This document shows, one piece after another, positions 14,431 to 22,509 of a DNA stretch of 37,583 bases; position 1 is the first letter of the stretch; each line of letters begins with the position of its first letter. Both the position numbers and the translations under genes were made by a program. The notes beneath the pieces are model-generated. The model did not search any database. It had not been told where the DNA came from and saw only the letters and a list, made by a program, of their open reading frames with translations. Source of the stretch: Clostridiales bacterium (GTDB lineage Bacteria > Bacillota > Clostridia > Lachnospirales > WQUN01); assembly GCA_031271295.1 (NCBI GenBank), contig JAISVZ010000156.1, positions 1-37,583 of the forward strand. The letters are read 5' to 3'.

Positions 14431-15427
14431 TTATGACGCTATCGCAGCTTCCCTTATAATGCGGTTCACTTCGTCAACGGATACACCAACTTTTTTGGCT
14501 ATTTCCTTCTCATTAAGACCAAATTCGTTGTAAACCAATACCTTGCCTTCGTCTTTGCCTTCAGCTCTACCTAATAAAACGGCCGCTTCCAATGCATCCA
14601 TCGTATACGCCTCCTTGGCTACATAGGCGAGCAGCGCGGTGCTTTTCCGCGCGACCAGCCTTATCAATATTTGGGTTCAATTCATGGTATTCTTTAAGAG
14701 CTTCCTTAAGAGTGTAATCACCCGCCATTTGTCGAAACTTATCCGTTAAAGCTTGCTGCAACTCCTGTGATTCTAAATTGTACTTTTCACAGTAAACCTT
14801 AAAAACGCTGTCATTATGACCCATGAGGCAAAACGCCGCAAAATACTTGAATACATCCACATATTTTGCCTCACTTAGCCCTTCGTCTAAATGATTGAGA
14901 TTAATCTCTATTATTTGCAGTTTATCATTATAAATCCTGTTCGTTTCCTGCTCGCGCAGGGATATGTATTCCACTAAAGAATTACTGTCCGGATTCTTTT
15001 GATTGATGAAAATTATAACCGTTTTCTTTATATCCTCGAAAGACATGCCGACTTCCAACTGGGAAGCAATCTGCTTACAAGCATAAAACAGGCAGCGGTC
15101 TTTATGATTTTGATAATACTTGCGTTGTGCCTCGATATTGTATATCCTGACGTTGCCTATACGCGCCGTAATATCAAGCCGTATCTTTTTTAATTTTGGA
15201 TCAATCGAAATAACTTCTGCCTGTGTGCTAATTTCGATATCGCTGAAATCCTCGTTAAAAAGCGACTTTAAGAAGGATGCACAGATTTTCTTATCGCCCA
15301 TCCATCGCTGAAATACCGGGTCGGATAACGGATGTAAATCGTAATCTCCAATTTTTTTTGTTATGGGAGTTTTAATATCAGCGTTGTTTTTGTCCGTAAG
15401 CAAAACCTTTTGTGTTAAATTGCCCAT
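14431..15427 (-). pseudogene. PD-(D/E)XK nuclease family transposase, split by a repeat
   Basis: From ATG 15427 (GAGGTG site) the frame matches the PD-(D/E)XK nuclease family transposase group (PF12784-like, Rpn relatives): DPVFQRWMGDKK at about residue 35, then RLDITARI and YNIEAQRKYYQNHKDR (the D...ExQ nuclease core), and a long helical part ending EYHELNPNIDK. At residue 256 (base 14660) the protein text stops at the edge of the palindromic repeat 14610-14661. The typical charged C-terminus (LLGRAEGKDEG, then NEKEIAKKVGVSVDEVNRII) continues in a different frame to 14431. The repeat also provides AAGGAGG before ATG 14601, so the tail could be translated separately. The first frame reads 30 unrelated residues to a stop at 14567. 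Confidence 0.85.
14610..14661 (-). repeat. Palindromic SD-carrying repeat, copy A
   Basis: On the minus strand AGGCTGGTCGCGCGG and CCGCGCTGCTCGCCT are inverted arms around AAAAGCA, followed by ATGTAGCCAAGGAGG. Copies B (20920-20970) and C (21707-21787) share the same order and end. This copy interrupts the transposase-family gene. Confidence 0.8.
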
Positions 15428-15809
15428 TAAGCACCTCTTTTAATTCGCAATTTATTTTGATGCCGTCTCATGAAAACAAGATAGGATAGTAACAGTAGCA
15501 TTAAGCCGTTGAAAATTATAGGCTTATTTTAACAGGAATTTTCATGTATGTCAAAAATTCAACACTTAGTCGGTCATCGTTACTTTGGGCGAAATCTGCG
15601 CGTATATCCTTGCGGTTTATAATCCATGATCGGTGCATATTGTTGCACTTTATTGTACATTACCGCTTGAACCGGACGACGGCGGGCAAGAAAGCATCTG
15701 TTCCTTCTGATTTTGAGCAATAATAGAATCGAAAGCCTCCGCAATTTACTTAATTGATGAAGCATTTACTTTATAAAAATCAGTTTTTCGCACCGCCTCT
15801 GCGTTTTTA
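15428..15809. other. Intergenic region, no supported gene
   Basis: 382 bases between the transposase-family gene and the small membrane protein. Several short minus-strand frames exist (one of 61 residues at 15580-15765), but none starts with a clear ribosome binding site or resembles a family. A frame reading IAEAFDSIIAQNQKEQ has protein-like character and no start, so this may be the worn end of a lost gene. Confidence 0.4.
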
Positions 15810-16232
15810 TCAAAAAAAATCCGATTCTAAGGGAAGAACTTCAAGTTCGCAATCAGCAAACTTATCAAGCTTTGAGGGGGGCTGCATTATGCCGACAAAA
15901 TCCATAACTAAAAATGGAGCGGACGCGTCACAATCCTTTGTTTTTATTTTTAAGCCGAGCTTGATGCTTGAATCTCGTGGCTTTTTACGAAATATTTTAC
16001 GTTTAATTAAAGAAGGTAAAGATAACATGCCGAAAATCGCCGCGCCAATTGCTGCGCTTTTTAAAACTCCCGATATACCTCCTCCGTAATCTGATGAGTG
16101 TATAGCTCCAACATATACAAAAATGCCAAATACTATCCATCTTGCCGCCTTAGAAATTTTTCCGTGTCCTTCTTCGTCAAAAAAGCTGTATCCGATTAAA
16201 TCGGAAAAATCACGAATTTTACTGACATTCAT
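15810..16232 (-). CDS. Small hypothetical membrane protein
   Basis: 140 residues from ATG 16232. No strong ribosome binding site is visible (the preceding bases are AT-rich), and the start is 27 bases after the stop of the AraC fusion gene, so coupling is possible. A charged N-terminus (FFDEEGHGKISKAARW) leads into two hydrophobic segments, WIVFGIFVYVGAI and GVLKSAAIGAAIFGMLSL, joined by a Gly/Ser-rich turn. A basic segment (KRKIFRKKPRD) and a soluble tail follow. I do not recognise a family. The frame is clean and moderately long, and hydrophobic segments are well placed, so I think it is real. Confidence 0.55.
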   Translation of the reverse strand: MNVSKIRDFSDLIGYSFFDEEGHGKISKAARWIVFGIFVYVGAIHSSDYGGGISGVLKSAAIGAAIFGMLSLPSLIKRKIFRKKPRDSSIKLGLKIKTKDCDASAPFLVMDFVGIMQPPSKLDKFADCELEVLPLESDFF

Positions 16233-16259
16233 AAAATACGGTGTGGAAAACGCCCACTT

Positions 16260-17900
16260 TTATTTTATTCTCGCCGCTATTCTTTCAGCGAACGCTTCAT
16301 ACTCGGAAGCGATATATTCAAAAGGCGCTACTTTTTCCGCTTCCCTGCGGATAAGTGCCGCTAACTCTTTAACAGCATTACAATATTCCTTCATTGTTTC
16401 AACAGCGTCCTGCGTATTTTCAACAAACGTTATGCCGCGCACAAGCTTGTTTGACGCGTCTGCCTTTTCCGATACCGCAATTATTCCGGAATTCTGTAAA
16501 CGGTGAGCTTCAAGGCCGAATTGGTTTGCCAATATTTTTCCCTGAAAAACGATATCCGAAATATCCTTGCTTAATTTTACGTTTTTACTTTCGTTTTCAT
16601 TTCCGCTCAGCAGTTTTTTAAGCTTTAAAATTTCTTCCGCAAGGTTTTCGAATGATGCCGCAAGTTTTTGAAGGCGGGGAGGGTATGCAAGCAATAAGTT
16701 TGCGGTTTTTAAATATTCTTCGTTGCCGCCGCTTCTTTCGGTTTCAATTTTAGCGTTAAACGCGCAAATGTTCATTGAAAAGGCAAAATCTTCTATTTGA
16801 TAAACCGTGCTTTTAATTTGCTCCGTGTCCGCAAATTCGGTTTTTAAAAAATCTTTGGCGCGGTAAAGTGCGCTAATTTCGAGGTTAAGTCTATCCGCCA
16901 TAAACATATATCCCGCGCCGGTGCTTACGCTCTTTGCCGCTTTCTTCATCTGCTCCGCTATGTTTTGGCCGCAATTAATCTCGTTTTCAACCAAAAGCGC
17001 GGCTTCATCAATTTTACTTTTGATATCATTTGTTACTTCACCTCGCAAAAGCAGCATAATATCCCGGATAATTTCCAGCACACCGGGCTTTTTTTCGGCG
17101 AGGTCTGCGGTTAATTTGTCGTAAGAATTATCAATGGGTATAAACACCTCTCTGCCGCAGCCTATACGCTCTGTTTCAATTCCCGAAAAAAACCTCAGCA
17201 GGTTCATTTGAAACATCATATCGTCCGTGTGTTTCAGTAAGAAGTATATTTTTTCGTACATGTCAAATACCGTTTGCCCGTTCGCGGCTTCGCCCGCAGC
17301 GAATTGTTCGGCGGCATTTCCCGCCTCTTGCGCTGCCGCCGCAACATCTCCAACCCTTTGCGCAAAATTATACACCTCTTGCGATACTGCCAATGTAGTT
17401 TTGCCGCTTTTTCCGGCGGCAATGGCGGCGTTTTTCGCGGTTTCGGAAAGGTTTTGCGCATAATCCTTAAAACCGGATAAAACGGACGCAATCTTCTCCA
17501 AGTTCCCTTTAATACGAATCATAACATCGTTTGGCATCATTTCGATTTCCTCCTTTAAATAATGAAGATTTTCATTTTTGCTTTTGCGCGCAAGCGAAGG
17601 AGTAATGCCAAAATAGGCTTTAAACGCGCGGGTAAAACCCTCGTGCGAAAAATAGCCGTATTTTAATGAAATATCAAGTACGGTAGCATTTGTTTGTTCA
17701 ATTTCCAGCCGTGCAAGCTCCAAGCGGCGTTTTTTTACGTATTCCATAACCGGTTCGCCCACCGTTTCCCTAAAAAGGCGCTGAAAATGTGTTTTGGAGA
17801 AAAACAGCCGCTCGGCGAGCTTTGAAACATTTATCTCCTGCGTAAGTTCCTGCTCAATAAATTCAACCGATGAGTTTATAGCCGGGTTTTGATTTTTCAT
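16260..17900 (-). CDS. AraC-type regulator fused to a chemoreceptor-like helical domain
   Basis: 546 residues from ATG 17900 with CGGAGGAATTTTC upstream. Residues about 10-105 form a two-HTH AraC DNA-binding domain: VSKLAERLFFSKTHFQRLFR and then TVLDISLKYGYFSHEGFTRA, FKAYFGITPS. From 130 on the protein is Ala/Glu-rich and helical. Two segments look like degenerate chemoreceptor signalling tips: QMNLLRFFSGIETER at 231-245 and SMNICAFNAKIETER at 375-389. Compare the family pattern xxNLLALNAAIEAAR. They are 144 residues apart and share MN...IETER, suggesting internal duplication. There is no membrane segment and no sensor domain. Unusually, the DNA-binding part is N-terminal. It may bind chemotaxis-like partners or act as a ligand-independent scaffold. 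The role is inference. Confidence 0.85.
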   Translation of the reverse strand: MKNQNPAINSSVEFIEQELTQEINVSKLAERLFFSKTHFQRLFRETVGEPVMEYVKKRRLELARLEIEQTNATVLDISLKYGYFSHEGFTRAFKAYFGITPSLARKSKNENLHYLKEEIEMMPNDVMIRIKGNLEKIASVLSGFKDYAQNLSETAKNAAIAAGKSGKTTLAVSQEVYNFAQRVGDVAAAAQEAGNAAEQFAAGEAANGQTVFDMYEKIYFLLKHTDDMMFQMNLLRFFSGIETERIGCGREVFIPIDNSYDKLTADLAEKKPGVLEIIRDIMLLLRGEVTNDIKSKIDEAALLVENEINCGQNIAEQMKKAAKSVSTGAGYMFMADRLNLEISALYRAKDFLKTEFADTEQIKSTVYQIEDFAFSMNICAFNAKIETERSGGNEEYLKTANLLLAYPPRLQKLAASFENLAEEILKLKKLLSGNENESKNVKLSKDISDIVFQGKILANQFGLEAHRLQNSGIIAVSEKADASNKLVRGITFVENTQDAVETMKEYCNAVKELAALIRREAEKVAPFEYIASEYEAFAERIAARIK

Positions 17901-18110
17901 GAAAATTCCTCCGTTCGCGCATGTTTATAATAGAGGATTTATCAAATAATTTCTTGACCGCAAATACCATAATACCGATACCGTGCCAAAATTTTATTCT
18001 AAGCTGCCCCGCCGTTTAGCGCTTAAAAGTGCGGCAAAAAAAATTTTTTTTAACATGTAATGTTTTAAACCGATACGAGGTTTAATAGTTAAAAGGCAAG
18101 AAAAAAAGCC

Positions 18111-18217
18111 TAATACTAATTCCAATTTAAAAAGTTGAAGCCAAGCTTCAAAAATCACCGTAATTTTCGGCGTTTTTCAAGCGCCGGTTTCAAACTTTTT
18201 AAACGGAATTAGTATAA
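18111..18217 (-). repeat. 107-bp inverted-end element (MITE-like), copy 2
   Basis: It starts TAATACTAATTCC and ends GGAATTAGTATAA. It is the inverse of 8950-9056 with scattered substitutions. It lies in the 341-base gap between the AraC fusion gene and the vWA gene, its end ten bases before the vWA ribosome binding site. The rest of that gap shows AT-rich text and small hairpins but no gene. Confidence 0.88.
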
Positions 18218-18241
18218 CAAAACAAATTGGAGGTTTTAATT

Positions 18242-19966
18242 ATGAAAAAGAGCAAAAAAGCAATAAGTATTACCGCGTTACTTTTGGTTTTGGCAATGCT
18301 GTTTTCCGCCTGTTCCGCAAGCGGGGGCGGCACGAGTATGGCGCCAAGCTCCCCGCAAAGCGAAACTGCGGCAAGCGGACCGGCGCAAAGAAACGAGGGG
18401 CAGTCCTTACCCGCAAGCGACTCTGGGCCGGAAAACAATGAGCAATTCGCTCCCGCGCCAAGCACGTCTATCCAAGCCGCTAAGCCGCAAATCGGGCAAA
18501 ACCAGCAATATACAGAGGAAGTATACTCTGCGGCGGATAACGGTTTTAACGGCGAACCGTTCCCGCCAAGCGATGAGGAATATTTGAATATAAGGGAAAA
18601 CGCCGAACAGGACGTATCCGAAAACCCGCTGTTAACCTTCGGGCTTAAGGTGGATACCGCCTCCTACCGCAATATCACCCGCTTTATTGATGACGGCGCT
18701 CTGCCCCCTTCGGACGCCGTGCGAATTGAAGAAATGATAAATTACTTCAATTATGATGAAATTCTTACCGAAACCTATGACATACCGTTTTCGGTTTACA
18801 CGGAAATCGGCCCATCTCCGTTTGATACTTCAAAGGAAGTGGCGTTTGTGCGCGTAAAATCCAGAGAGATAGACCGTTCTCAAATGCCTTCCAGCAACCT
18901 TACATTTTTAATCGATACCTCCGGCTCGATGGATACCTACGACAAACTGCCGCTCTTAAAATCCGCGTTTTCACTGCTTGTTGAAAACCTAACGCAAGAC
19001 GATAAGGTTTCGATAGTAACATACGCGGGAAGCGCGGGCGTTGTGTTAGATAGCGTATCCGGAAATCAAAAGGATAAAATTCTTAAGGCTATAGATAAAC
19101 TGAACGCATCCGGAAGCACGGCGGGGCAAAAGGGTATTAACACCGCCTACGATCTTGCCGAAAAGAATTTTAAAGCCGGTGCGAACAACCGTGTAATTTT
19201 GGCAACGGACGGGGATTTTAACGTAGGCGTTTCAAGCGTTAACGATTTGGAGCGTTTGATAAGCAAAAAACGCGAAAGCGGAGTGTATCTTTCAATATTG
19301 GGCTTCGGAACCGAAAACCTGAAAGATAACCGCATGGAAACTCTGGCTAAAAACGGTAACGGAAATTACAGCTACATCGATTCCGTACAGGCGGCAAAAA
19401 AAGTTTTGGCAGACGAACTTTCCGCCAATCTCTTTACCATAGCGGACGATGTTAAAACCCAAATTGAGTTTAACCCCGCGCAGGTTTCATCCTACAGGCT
19501 TATCGGCTACGAGAACAGAATGCTTGACAACCGCGATTTCGACAACGACAGGGTGGATTCCGGCGAAATAGGCATAGGCACCGATGTTGTGCTGATGTTT
19601 GAAATTACCCGCGCCGAAGGCGAAACGGGGCTTAAATATCAGCAGGAAGATACGGACACGCCGGATTATTCCGACGAATTATTCGAAGTTAAAATACGCT
19701 ACAAAGACCCCGGTGAAAGCGAAAGCAAGCTTATTACCCATGCCGTTAAAGCCCTGCGCTACACCGATTTTAATTCCGCGGATTTTAACTTTGCGGTAAG
19801 TGTTGCCGCGTTCGGGCATTTGCTCAAAAATTCCCCATATACCGGCGCGGTATCGATTGAACGCGTGCGAGCAACGGCGCTTGACTCACTGGGATACGAT
19901 AACGGCGGCTACCGCAGTGAATTTATAAACTTGCTTGATAAGTATATGCGAATTGTTGGCAGATAA
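18242..19966 (+). CDS. von Willebrand factor A lipoprotein, YfbK-like
   Basis: 574 residues from ATG 18242 (TTGGAGGTTTTAATT). A lipoprotein signal peptide ends at the lipobox LFSAC. A Ser/Pro/Gln-rich linker follows, then a vWF_A-associated N-terminal segment (FGLKVDTASYRNITRFIDDG, RIEEMINYFNY). The A domain has the MIDAS motif DTSGSM (about residue 230) and the ATDGDFNVG loop. The C-terminal portion (FAVSVAAFGHLLKNSPY, LDSLGYDNGGYRSEFINLL) fits the DUF3520 end of YfbK-type proteins. These are anchored outside the membrane and probably bind proteins in a metal-dependent way. The ligand is unknown. It is monocistronic, with a terminator at 20016-20045. Confidence 0.92.
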   Translation: MKKSKKAISITALLLVLAMLFSACSASGGGTSMAPSSPQSETAASGPAQRNEGQSLPASDSGPENNEQFAPAPSTSIQAAKPQIGQNQQYTEEVYSAADNGFNGEPFPPSDEEYLNIRENAEQDVSENPLLTFGLKVDTASYRNITRFIDDGALPPSDAVRIEEMINYFNYDEILTETYDIPFSVYTEIGPSPFDTSKEVAFVRVKSREIDRSQMPSSNLTFLIDTSGSMDTYDKLPLLKSAFSLLVENLTQDDKVSIVTYAGSAGVVLDSVSGNQKDKILKAIDKLNASGSTAGQKGINTAYDLAEKNFKAGANNRVILATDGDFNVGVSSVNDLERLISKKRESGVYLSILGFGTENLKDNRMETLAKNGNGNYSYIDSVQAAKKVLADELSANLFTIADDVKTQIEFNPAQVSSYRLIGYENRMLDNRDFDNDRVDSGEIGIGTDVVLMFEITRAEGETGLKYQQEDTDTPDYSDELFEVKIRYKDPGESESKLITHAVKALRYTDFNSADFNFAVSVAAFGHLLKNSPYTGAVSIERVRATALDSLGYDNGGYRSEFINLLDKYMRIVGR

Positions 19967-20015
19967 CCCCGGCTCTTTCTAATACTTCATCTATCCGTAT
20001 TTACCGAAGTTTTTT

Positions 20016-20045
20016 AAAAGGCAGCCGCAAAAGCGGCTGCCTTTT
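20016..20045. terminator. Bidirectional terminator
   Basis: AAAAGGCAGCCGC, loop AAAA, GCGGCTGCCTTTT. The stem is perfect and flanked by A and T runs, so it can end both the vWA gene and the convergent ABC-transporter operon. Confidence 0.92.
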
Positions 20046-20052
20046 AAATTTT

Positions 20053-20910
20053 CTATTCTTGATATTTTTGGCCGAAGGCTTCAATTGCGCCCGCGTCCTG
20101 TAATTTTTGAAGCGCAGCGTTTATTTCGTTTAAAAGCTCAGTATTTCCCTTTTTAACCGCTATTGCGTATTCCTCATTTTCAAACGCCGCCGCGTCTTCC
20201 ACCAAAACAAGACCGGGGTTTTTTGCCGCTAAGGATGCCGCAGGGGCGGAGTCTATAACAACCGCGTCAATTTTTCCGTTAACCAAATCCATTACGGCGT
20301 CCGCGCCTTTGTTATAGCGGGTTAACACCGCTTCCGTTTCGGACATAATCATATCGCCGGTGTAGCCAAGCACAACGCCAACCGCTTTGCCGTTTAAATC
20401 CGCGGCGCTTTTAACCTCGGATGCTTCAGGTACGATTATTACCTGTTTCGCCACGTAATACGTATTGGAAAAATCCGCGTTTTGTTTGCGTTCTTCTGTT
20501 ACGGTCATACCTGCCATAACAAAATCCACCTTGCCTGTTTCAAGCGCCACAAGCAGAGAATCAAAAGGCATATTTTCGATTTTTATACTCTTGCCTAATT
20601 CTTTGCCAATTTCAAGCGCTATCGCGATGTCGATACCGTCAAAGTTGTCGATAAGCGGGTTTTCCGTTGCGACAAACTCAAACGGTGCAAATTCCGCGTT
20701 TGTACCCATAATAATTTCCCCGCCGCCGGTACTCGCGGCGCTGCCTTCCCCGCTTTCGGAACCGTCTGTGCCTATGCTTTCAACAACTTCTCCCCCGGCG
20801 TTTGTGCCTGTGCTATCTTCCCCGCCGCCGGAATTGCACCCGGCAAGTGATAGCGCCATAACGGCGCAAATGGCAACAAGCGCCAACTTGGTAAATAAAT
20901 TTCCCTTCAT
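20053..20910 (-). CDS. Polar amino acid ABC transporter, substrate-binding lipoprotein
   Basis: 285 residues. The signal peptide ends at the lipobox LSLAGC. After a Gly/Ser/Glu-rich linker comes a family 3 solute-binding domain: IIMGTNAEFAPFEFV, then FDGIDIAIALEIGKELGK, MPFDSLLVALETGKVDFVMA and GMTVTEERKQNADFS. The later IDAVVIDSAPA hinge and the AVKKGNTELLNEINAAL end are typical. It delivers an amino acid (or cystine-like compound) to the permease. The ligand cannot be told. It is the last gene of the operon, with AAAGGAGG supplied by repeat copy B just upstream and a terminator just after. Confidence 0.93.
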   Translation of the reverse strand: MKGNLFTKLALVAICAVMALSLAGCNSGGGEDSTGTNAGGEVVESIGTDGSESGEGSAASTGGGEIIMGTNAEFAPFEFVATENPLIDNFDGIDIAIALEIGKELGKSIKIENMPFDSLLVALETGKVDFVMAGMTVTEERKQNADFSNTYYVAKQVIIVPEASEVKSAADLNGKAVGVVLGYTGDMIMSETEAVLTRYNKGADAVMDLVNGKIDAVVIDSAPAASLAAKNPGLVLVEDAAAFENEEYAIAVKKGNTELLNEINAALQKLQDAGAIEAFGQKYQE

Positions 20911-20919
20911 TGAAGCAAT

Positions 20920-20970
20920 CCTCCTTTGGATGCAGGCCGGCAGCGCAGCGTTTTTCGCGCCAACCGGCCA
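20920..20970 (-). repeat. Palindromic SD-carrying repeat, copy B
   Basis: On the minus strand TGGCCGG...CCGGCC arms enclose GGCGCGAAAAACGCTGCGC, followed by TGCATCCAAAGGAGG. The AAAGGAGG is the ribosome binding site of the substrate-binding protein gene starting at 20910. Confidence 0.8.
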
Positions 20971-20973
20971 ATT

Positions 20974-21696
20974 TTATAATATTTTACTTAAAAACGATTT
21001 TGTTCTTGGATGAGCGGGGTTTTTAAACAGTTCATCCGGTGCGTTTTGTTCTATAACCAACCCCTCGTCCATAAAAAGCACGCGTGAGCCTACCTCCCTT
21101 GCAAAACCCATCTCGTGCGTTACAACAACCATTGTCATACCGTCTGCGGCGAGGCTTGTCATAACTTCCAACACTTCGCCAACCATCTCAGGGTCTAAGG
21201 CGGAGGTGGGTTCGTCGAAGAGCATTATTTCCGGCTGCATCGCCAGGGCGCGCGCAATTGCAACCCTTTGCTTTTGCCCGCCGGATAATTGCGCGGGGTA
21301 CGCGTTTTCCTTATCCAATATTCCAACACGCGCCAGCAGTTTTTTTCCTTCTTCCATGGCGGCGGCCTTTTCGGTTTTTTTAATCATTGTAGGCGCTAAG
21401 GTAACGTTTTCCATAACCGTTAAATGCGCGAATAAATTAAACTGCTGAAAAACCATCCCCATTTTCTGCCTTACGCGGCTTACGTTTACGCTGCCGGTGT
21501 TTATAAGTTCGCCGTCTATATAAATTTCGCCGGATGTAGGTGTTTCCAGAAGGTTAAGGCAGCGCAGAAAGGTGGATTTGCCCGAACCGGACGGACCTAT
21601 TATTACAACCTTTTCGCCGTTCGCAATATTCTCGTTTATTCCGCGCAAAACATGCAAAGCGCCGAAACTCTTGTGTAAATCTTTAACGGTTATCAA
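20974..21696 (-). CDS. Polar amino acid ABC transporter, ATP-binding protein
   Basis: 240 residues, the usual length for the GlnQ/ArtP group. Walker [10 protein letters not shown] (about 34-42), Q-loop in VFQQFNLF, signature [17 protein letters not shown], Walker [15 protein letters not shown] and the switch histidine in VVTHEMGFA are all intact. The TTG start at 21696 is chosen because the AAGGAGG of repeat copy C lies ten bases before it, and the only ATG nearby (in GGAGGATGGCTTGA) stops after two codons. It powers the permease encoded upstream. Confidence 0.96.
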   Translation of the reverse strand: MITVKDLHKSFGALHVLRGINENIANGEKVVIIGPSGSGKSTFLRCLNLLETPTSGEIYIDGELINTGSVNVSRVRQKMGMVFQQFNLFAHLTVMENVTLAPTMIKKTEKAAAMEEGKKLLARVGILDKENAYPAQLSGGQKQRVAIARALAMQPEIMLFDEPTSALDPEMVGEVLEVMTSLAADGMTMVVVTHEMGFAREVGSRVLFMDEGLVIEQNAPDELFKNPAHPRTKSFLSKIL

Positions 21697-21706
21697 TTCA
21701 AGCCAT

Positions 21707-21787
21707 CCTCCTTGGACGTAACTATCGGCGCGACCAGCCCTGGACGCATGGGCGAGCAGAGCGGCGGTTTCCCGCGCAACCAGGCTC
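21707..21787 (-). repeat. Palindromic SD-carrying repeat, copy C (longer)
   Basis: On the minus strand AGCCTGGTTGCGCGGG, AAACCGCC and CTCTGCTCGCCCATGCGTCC match copies A and B. A further GGGCTGGTCGCGC stretch is inserted between two GTCCA words before the final CCAAGGAGG, which serves the ATPase gene at 21696. The permease stop lies at its other edge. Confidence 0.75.
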
Positions 21788-22476
21788 TACCTTATATCGC
21801 TTTTGCGCAATTTTTTCTCGAACGCTGCAAACATTTTTGTAAGAAGCTTAATTACTATAAAATAGATTATCGCGGTGCCAAGCAGCGGCATAAACGCGGA
21901 AAAAGTACGGCTTCGGATAAATTCGCCCGCTTTCGCCAAATCCATGATACCCACGTAACCTATTATAGCCGTTTCTTTTATTAAAACAATAAATTCGTTG
22001 CACAAAGCGGGAAAAATGTTTTTTACGGCTTGCGGAAGCACAATTTTAATCATAGTTTGGGCACGTGTCATTCCAAGAGAAAGGCCTGCTTCCGTCTGAC
22101 CGTAATCCACCGATAAAATACCGGCGCGAATAATTTCCGCAACATATGCCCCTGAATTTATACCAAAGGAAATTGCGCCTATAACCGCCGGGTGCCACCT
22201 AACGGAACCGAACACCACAAAATAAATTATTAAAAGCTGGGTTACCGCAGGCGTGCCGCGAATAATATCAATGTATCCGCGAGCGGGTAATTTAAGAGCT
22301 TTATATTTGCTCATTGAAGCAAAAGCGAGCGCGGTTCCTATAATTACGCCAAGCGCCGCCGCTAAAAATGAAACATATACCGTAACCGTAAAGCCTTGAA
22401 TAATGAGGGTATACCGGCTCTCGGTTATAAAATTCTGTATAAAATCATCAAGTATACGAGAAAACCAATCTCCCAC
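21787..22476 (-). CDS. Polar amino acid ABC transporter, permease
   Basis: 229 residues from GTG 22476, with GAAGGATTTTAAG upstream. It is a HisM/GlnP-type inner-membrane subunit with about five membrane segments and the EAA loop in EAGLSLGMTRAQTMIKIVLP. The early YTLIIQGFTVTVYVSFLAAA and the IRGTPAVTQLLIIYFVVF segment are typical of the family. It follows fucI by 33 bases and precedes the ATPase, with palindromic repeat C filling that gap. With one permease gene, the transporter is probably a homodimer in the membrane. Confidence 0.95.
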   Translation of the reverse strand: MGDWFSRILDDFIQNFITESRYTLIIQGFTVTVYVSFLAAALGVIIGTALAFASMSKYKALKLPARGYIDIIRGTPAVTQLLIIYFVVFGSVRWHPAVIGAISFGINSGAYVAEIIRAGILSVDYGQTEAGLSLGMTRAQTMIKIVLPQAVKNIFPALCNEFIVLIKETAIIGYVGIMDLAKAGEFIRSRTFSAFMPLLGTAIIYFIVIKLLTKMFAAFEKKLRKSDIR

Positions 22477-22509
22477 CTTAAAATCCTTCCCTTCCCGGAT
22501 TGGGTATTT

